DNA of 63,388 nt from Methylomonas sp. GTDB taxonomy: Bacteria > Pseudomonadota > Gammaproteobacteria > Methylococcales > Methylomonadaceae. Position 1 is the stretch's first letter, and every line of letters starts with the position of its first letter. The translations under genes and the position numbers were made by a program. Location: assembly GCA_002929135.1 (NCBI GenBank), contig PESC01000004.1, forward strand, positions 1-63,388, read 5' to 3'. The notes below the pieces were generated by a model. It saw only the letters and a list, made by a program, of their open reading frames with translations. It was not told the origin of the DNA and did not search any database. Positions 63,372 to 63,388 of this stretch are shown here, in pieces.

Positions 63372-63388
63372 CTCGTTCCCACGCTCCC
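63372..63388. repeat. Start of a further composite REP element
   Basis: CTCGTTCCCACGCTCCC at the right edge of the window is the left end of the same element, cut by the window boundary. Confidence 0.7.

Overview
The window reads as chromosomal DNA of a gammaproteobacterium, most likely a methanotroph or methylotroph of the Methylococcales type. The housekeeping genes (xthA, erpA, dtd, greB, slyD, dapA-bamC, purL) are gammaproteobacterial in kind and order. A gene for formylmethanofuran dehydrogenase subunit A (fhcA) points to tetrahydromethanopterin-linked C1 metabolism. No rRNA or tRNA gene was recognised. The taxonomic reading is inference from gene content.

Layout. (1) 1-654: a transposase 3' remnant, a short decayed CRISPR array with its own repeat type, and an unidentified gene 3' end. 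(2) 633-12319: core metabolism and stress genes, a small gene behind a Fur-like palindrome, and an orphan HepT-like HEPN protein whose MntA partner seems to have collapsed to 68 bp. (3) 12680-16974: a tightly overlapping photoprotection-type operon (TIGR01777 epimerase, membrane protein, photolyase, lipocalin, DUF523/DUF1722 protein). (4) 17131-27003: a membrane-anchored coiled-coil protein, a CorC-like transporter, fhcA, a ZIP transporter, a membrane HExxH protein, MltA and a TPR-sulfotransferase. (5) 27142-41964: a type III-A CRISPR-Cas locus. (6) 41970-54149: a two-partner secretion pair with a 3403-residue TpsA exoprotein. (7) 55231-63252: a type IV pilus / type II secretion-like cluster, split by many copies of a composite palindromic repeat.

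The CRISPR locus is the centre of interest. It carries Cas10 (HD and GGDD), Csm2, Csm3, Csm4, Csm5 with an unusual C-terminal extension, Cas6, and a 19-repeat array, with no cas1 or cas2. Cas10 would make cyclic oligoadenylate on target recognition. The locus has three separate CARF-type candidate receptors or effectors: an NE0113-family CARF protein, a TIGR02710-type Csm6 with a HEPN RNase motif, and a Card1/Can2-type DUF1887 nuclease. It also has a very short DUF1874-like protein, related to the AcrIII-1/Crn2 ring nucleases. A VapBC-like toxin-antitoxin pair sits, translationally coupled, between csm3 and csm4. A REP-associated tyrosine transposase (RAYT) and a 7-bp microsatellite lie between cas10 and csm2, and the RAYT uses what looks like a duplicate of the csm2 ribosome-binding region.

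REP palindromes with the core TTCCCACGC-n-GCGTGGGAA are scattered through the window. In the last 11 kb they form eight near-full copies of a composite element of about 142 bp. The RAYT in the cas locus is a natural candidate for mobilising the family.
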